Assembly (NCBI GenBank): GCA_017609145.1 | Contig: JAFCEM010000017.1 | Coordinates: 1 to 12,521, forward strand | DNA length: 12,521 nt | Direction of reading: 5' to 3' | From: Candidatus Aenigmatarchaeota archaeon | GTDB taxonomy: Archaea; Aenigmatarchaeota; Aenigmatarchaeia; QMZP01 | In this document: positions 12,307-12,521 of the stretch, in pieces | How the letters are laid out: every line of letters begins with the position of its first letter | Position numbering within the stretch: the first letter of the stretch is position 1 | Made by a program: the position numbers and the translations under genes | Notes under the pieces: generated by a model | What the model was told of the DNA's origin: nothing | The model's database searches: none | Seen by the model: the letters and a program-made list of their open reading frames with translations, nothing else

Positions 12307-12521
12307 CTATCCCTTCGCCTCTTCTTCAGCGGGCTTTTCCTCCTGCTTGGCTCCATCCTTTTCAGGTTCGCCGGCTTCTGCAGCAGGTTTCTCTGCTTCA
12401 GCTTCTTTCTTCTCTGTCACTGTAGCGGCCTTCTGTGACCTTGATTTCATTTTTTCAAGCTTGCCCTTGGGTATGTCCCTTACATTGCCGTAAACGAACG
12501 CCTTTATGTCGGATGCGGACC
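12307..12521 (-). CDS. probable ribosomal protein S24e, C-terminal part (runs off window)
   Basis: The open minus-strand frame enters from the right edge and ends with TAG at 12309-12307. It reads SASDIKAFVYGNVRDIPKGK, then LEKMKSRSQKA, then a 40-residue Glu/Ala/Lys/Pro tail. The short FVYGN strand and basic segment resemble the end of the S24e core (usually AKVYDS and similar), and S24e normally precedes S27ae in archaea. Identification rests mainly on that gene order, because too little of the core is inside the window. The acidic, alanine-rich tail is similar in composition to the N-terminal extension of the following S27ae. The gap to the S27ae start is 2 nt. Confidence 0.6.
   Translation of the reverse strand, partial: SASDIKAFVYGNVRDIPKGKLEKMKSRSQKAATVTEKKEAEAEKPAAEAGEPEKDGAKQEEKPAEEEAKG

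Noticed and set aside
1..12521. CRISPR array, insertion sequence, integrase, tRNA or rRNA
   Set aside because: No regularly spaced repeats, transposase or integrase motifs, and no T-arm (GGTTCRA) or cloverleaf pattern were found by eye in the gaps between genes.

Overview
The window comes from an archaeon. It encodes archaeal/eukaryotic-type translation proteins (L10e, aIF1A, the two-KH protein Dim2/Pno1, S27ae and the tail of a probable S24e), an archaeal-type cytidylate kinase, and a sequon-rich secreted S-layer-type protein. Promoters are TATA-like boxes, several of them placed for leaderless mRNAs, and the Shine-Dalgarno motifs are GGTGAT-like. Spacing is tight, with ATGA overlaps and abutting stop codons. 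The gene content suggests a small-genome, DPANN-like lineage, but I cannot fix the lineage without a phylogeny.

Layout. (1) 1-1824, minus strand: glmS followed by the first 27 codons of a GlmU-like nucleotidyltransferase, i.e. UDP-GlcNAc supply. (2) 2049-4835, plus strand: a thymidylate cluster. It holds a small protein carrying a 75-80 residue domain, a three-part protein (MtrA-like, then ThyA-like, then the same small domain again), and dCTP deaminase. (3) 4877-5392, plus: ribosomal protein L10e, convergent with a four-helix membrane protein (5396-5833, minus). (4) 5834-6137: AT-rich regulatory region of the S-layer gene, then the S-layer protein (6138-8792) and a hairpin/T-tract terminator. 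(5) 8871-11086, minus: cytidylate kinase, an endonuclease IV-family TIM barrel with all nine metal ligands, and a second endonuclease IV-like barrel that has lost most of them. (6) 11232-12007, plus: aIF1A overlapping Dim2/Pno1. (7) 12008-12521, minus: S27ae and the C-terminal part of a probable S24e.

How the genes may work together. dCTP deaminase makes dUTP (or dUMP if bifunctional), the precursor of the dUMP used by thymidylate synthase, so region 2 looks like a dTMP production unit. The most interesting point is that the small first protein ends in QIRVDSFFA, which fits a C-terminal PCNA-interacting (PIP) box. It also shares its folded domain with the C-terminus of the ThyA fusion. This suggests, by inference only, an adaptor that could bring dTMP synthesis to the replication clamp. 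GlmS and GlmU would supply UDP-GlcNAc, a plausible donor for decorating the S-layer protein, which has about 15 N-X-S/T sequons.

I see no CRISPR array, insertion sequence, tRNA or rRNA. The window looks like chromosomal core plus lineage-specific genes rather than a mobile island.
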